Shown piece by piece: positions 4,609-5,995 of a stretch of DNA of 5,995 nucleotides (position 1 is the first letter of the stretch; every line of letters starts with the position of its first letter). A program made the position numbers and the translations under genes. The notes beneath the pieces are model-generated. The model was not told where the DNA came from. It saw only the letters and a list, made by a program, of their open reading frames with translations, and ran no database searches. Origin of the DNA: Dehalococcoidia bacterium. GTDB taxonomy: Bacteria > Chloroflexota > Dehalococcoidia > Lucifugimonadales > JAGWBF01. Where the stretch lies: contig JAGWBG010000103.1 of the NCBI GenBank assembly GCA_021296015.1, positions 1,865-7,859 on the forward strand, written 5' to 3'.

Positions 4609-4617
4609 ATTCTTAAT

Positions 4618-4621
4618 GGAG
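4618..4621 (+). promoter_or_regulatory. Ribosome binding site of carA
   Basis: GGAG lies 6 bases before the ATG at 4628, within the 19-bp pyrB-carA gap. There is no hairpin or promoter in that gap, which supports co-transcription of pyrB and carA. Confidence 0.75.
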
Positions 4622-4627
4622 TAGCTT

Positions 4628-5779
4628 ATGTCCAATGACGCGTACCTGGTGTTGGAGGACGGTTCCGTTTACCGGGGAGAGGCCTTTGGCGCCGAGACCT
4701 CGGGATATGGCGAGGTGGTCTTCAATACCGGTATGACCGGCTACCAGGAGGTCCTCACAGACCCCTCCTATGCGGGGCAGATTGTAATACTCACCTACCC
4801 ACTGGTCGGCAACTACGGCATCAACGCAATGGACTTCGAGTCCAGGCGCATTCAGGTAGCGGGTTTCGTGGTAAGAGAGCACTCCGAACACCCCAGTCAT
4901 GGCCTCAGTACCTCCACTCTCCACGAGTTTCTGGCCTCCCAGGGGATTCCCGGCATAACGGGAGTGGATACCCGAGCCATAACCCGCAGGCTCCGCAGTC
5001 AGGGGGTCATGATGGGCTACATCTACTCCGACTCCACGGATACCCCAGCCCCTCTCCCGGTGACGTCATCCAAGTCAACGGAGGCCGCCTCCGAGCAAGC
5101 TCTTGCCCGGCTAAGAGGAGTGCCGAAATATGGGGACGTAGACTTCGTAAAGAGTGTTACCACGGGTGAACCCTACGGCTGGGACGTGCCATCCGACGTT
5201 CCCGCGTCCAAACACGACCGTATCCTTGTAGCCGATTTCGGCCTCAAATATAACATTCTGCGTCTGCTCAGGGGGCGAGGATGCGAGGTCATGGCCGTAC
5301 CGGCCACGGCATCCGCCGGCGACATGATGTCCCTCAATCCTGCGGGAATTGTGCTCTCGCCCGGCCCCGGCGACCCGGCGCTGCTGGAGTACATGGTGAG
5401 TACAGTCCACAATCTGATAGGGCGCGTGCCCATCATGGGCATCTGCCTGGGACACCAGATATTAGCCCGCTCGCTGGGCAGCGATACCTTCAAGTTGAAA
5501 TTCGGCCATAGAGGGGCCAATCACCCCGTGCAAGACCTGTCCACGGGCAGGGTCTACATAACGGCCCAGAACCACGGCTACGCAGTAGACGGCGATTCCT
5601 TGCCATCTGGCCTGGAGGCAACCCACGTCAATCTCAACGACGGTACCGTGGAAGGATTACGCCACCGGGACCTACCCGTTCTGACCATCCAGTATCATTC
5701 CGAAGCCTCCCCGGGTCCCAGGGACAGCGAGTACCTTTTCGACAGGTTTTTGGAGATGGTAAGGGACAATAGAGCTTGA
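4628..5779 (+). CDS. carA: Carbamoyl-phosphate synthetase small (glutaminase) subunit CarA
   Basis: CarA hydrolyses glutamine and channels ammonia to CarB, which makes carbamoyl phosphate for PyrB and for arginine synthesis. The 383 residues match the family's usual length of ~360-390. The N-terminal CarA-specific domain is seen in TSGYGEVVFNTGMTGYQE (24-41), LTYPLVGNYG (55-64) and GFVVRE (79-84). The C-terminal class I glutamine amidotransferase domain starts near 196 (DRILVADFGLKYNI). It has LSPGPGDP (243-250), the nucleophile C273 in GICLGHQ, QNHGYAV (314-320), and the catalytic pair H357 and E359 in HSEASPGP. S358 replaces the Pro of the common HPEA motif, which is a tolerated variation. 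Residues 134-157 are a Ser/Thr/Pro-rich low-complexity stretch. GGAG precedes the ATG by 6 bases. carB does not follow directly, so its partner subunit must be encoded elsewhere. Identity is firm. Confidence 0.97.
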   Translation: MSNDAYLVLEDGSVYRGEAFGAETSGYGEVVFNTGMTGYQEVLTDPSYAGQIVILTYPLVGNYGINAMDFESRRIQVAGFVVREHSEHPSHGLSTSTLHEFLASQGIPGITGVDTRAITRRLRSQGVMMGYIYSDSTDTPAPLPVTSSKSTEAASEQALARLRGVPKYGDVDFVKSVTTGEPYGWDVPSDVPASKHDRILVADFGLKYNILRLLRGRGCEVMAVPATASAGDMMSLNPAGIVLSPGPGDPALLEYMVSTVHNLIGRVPIMGICLGHQILARSLGSDTFKLKFGHRGANHPVQDLSTGRVYITAQNHGYAVDGDSLPSGLEATHVNLNDGTVEGLRHRDLPVLTIQYHSEASPGPRDSEYLFDRFLEMVRDNRA

Positions 5780-5792
5780 GTCGTATAACCCG

Positions 5793-5813
5793 GGCCGGTA
5801 AACCTTACCGGTC
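5793..5813. other. Hairpin after carA without a T run
   Basis: GGCCGGTAA (5793-5801) pairs with TTACCGGTC (5805-5813), a 7-bp perfect stem extended by a G-U and a G-C pair over a 3-base loop. It lies 14 bp after the carA stop. An A run, not a T run, follows on the plus strand, so it is not a standard intrinsic terminator. It may protect the mRNA end or slow polymerase. Confidence 0.55.
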
Positions 5814-5921
5814 AAAAAATGATGGATAAGGCGGTGTCTCAATCCTTGTAAGGCGTTTGAGGACATGGTTTACAATGGCCTCAGCCAAGTCCCCGTCGGT
5901 TAAAAGCCTGCCTTGATGTGC

Positions 5922-5952
5922 TTGCTAAATCGGCTGGAACGGCAAATATAGT
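5922..5952 (+). promoter_or_regulatory. Possible promoter for the gene starting at 5972
   Basis: TTGCTA (5922-5927) and TATAGT (5947-5952, five of six consensus positions) are separated by 19 bases, the upper end of normal spacing. They lie just before a good ribosome site. The evidence is weak. A second candidate, TTGTAA (5846-5851) with TACAAT (5871-5876), also has a 19-base spacer. Confidence 0.3.
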
Positions 5953-5971
5953 GCTGTATTGGAGGTCTTAT

Positions 5972-5995
5972 ATGTCTTGGGGTGCCCTATTTATG
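5972..5995 (+). CDS. Start of an unidentified gene, cut by the window edge
   Basis: An ATG at 5972 follows a near-ideal ribosome site, GGAGGT (5961-5966), at 5 bases. Only eight codons are visible (MSWGALFM), which is too little to assign a family. The hydrophobic start could suggest a membrane protein but does not prove it. It does not resemble the usual start of CarB, so the pyr cluster seems to end at carA or continue with a different gene. The ~190-bp gap after carA and the possible promoter suggest a separate transcript. Confidence 0.55.

Noticed and set aside
5793..5820. Intrinsic terminator for the pyr operon
   Set aside because: The hairpin is followed by an A run on the plus strand. 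On the minus strand the T run lies before the stem, so neither direction gives the standard signal.

Overview
This window looks like a piece of a bacterial chromosome. The best guess is a Chloroflexota lineage near Dehalococcoidia. The guess rests on three things: a PyrR-controlled pyr operon, moderately GC-rich coding sequence, and many short dispersed repeats built around GTCATTCC...GGAATGAC. The lineage call is inference; the operon content is read directly from the sequence.

Layout. Positions 2-145 are the 3' end of ffh (SRP54, M-domain tail), closed by a clean intrinsic terminator (170-201). Two unrecognised minus-strand genes follow: a 126-residue protein (305-685) and a 271-residue protein (1111-1926). 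The second is made of two copies of one ~100-residue domain, each with the motif FDCFDxxPHYHYGP. The ~425 bp between them carries a 15-bp perfect palindrome and a nest of small repeats, including a candidate ~158-bp element with long inverted ends (841-998). Between 1927 and 2287 is a divergent control region: a minus-strand promoter for the 271-residue gene, a degenerate repeat, and a plus-strand promoter for the pyr operon.

The pyr operon (2197 onward) starts with a complete PyrR attenuator (2288-2398). It has a PyrR-binding loop matching the known consensus, a 10-bp antiterminator pairing, and an 11-bp terminator hairpin with a T run; the alternative pairings are mutually exclusive. An ~89-bp dispersed repeat lies between this terminator and pyrR. 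Then come pyrR (2622-3200), pyrB (3211-4608) and carA (4628-5779), closely spaced and co-directional. They encode the sensor/regulator, aspartate transcarbamoylase and the glutaminase subunit of carbamoyl-phosphate synthetase, so substrate supply and the first committed step of UMP synthesis share one pyrimidine-sensing switch. carB and pyrC are not next to carA. Instead there is a ~190-bp gap and the start of another, unidentified gene (5972 onward).

The most notable object is PyrB. Its ATCase catalytic domain (complete active site, with a ~30-residue insertion) is fused to a piece that matches only the zinc domain of the regulatory chain PyrI. No nucleotide-binding allosteric domain is present, and one of the four zinc cysteines appears to be replaced by Trp. 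The duplicated FDCFD/PHYHYGP protein is the best candidate for something undescribed.
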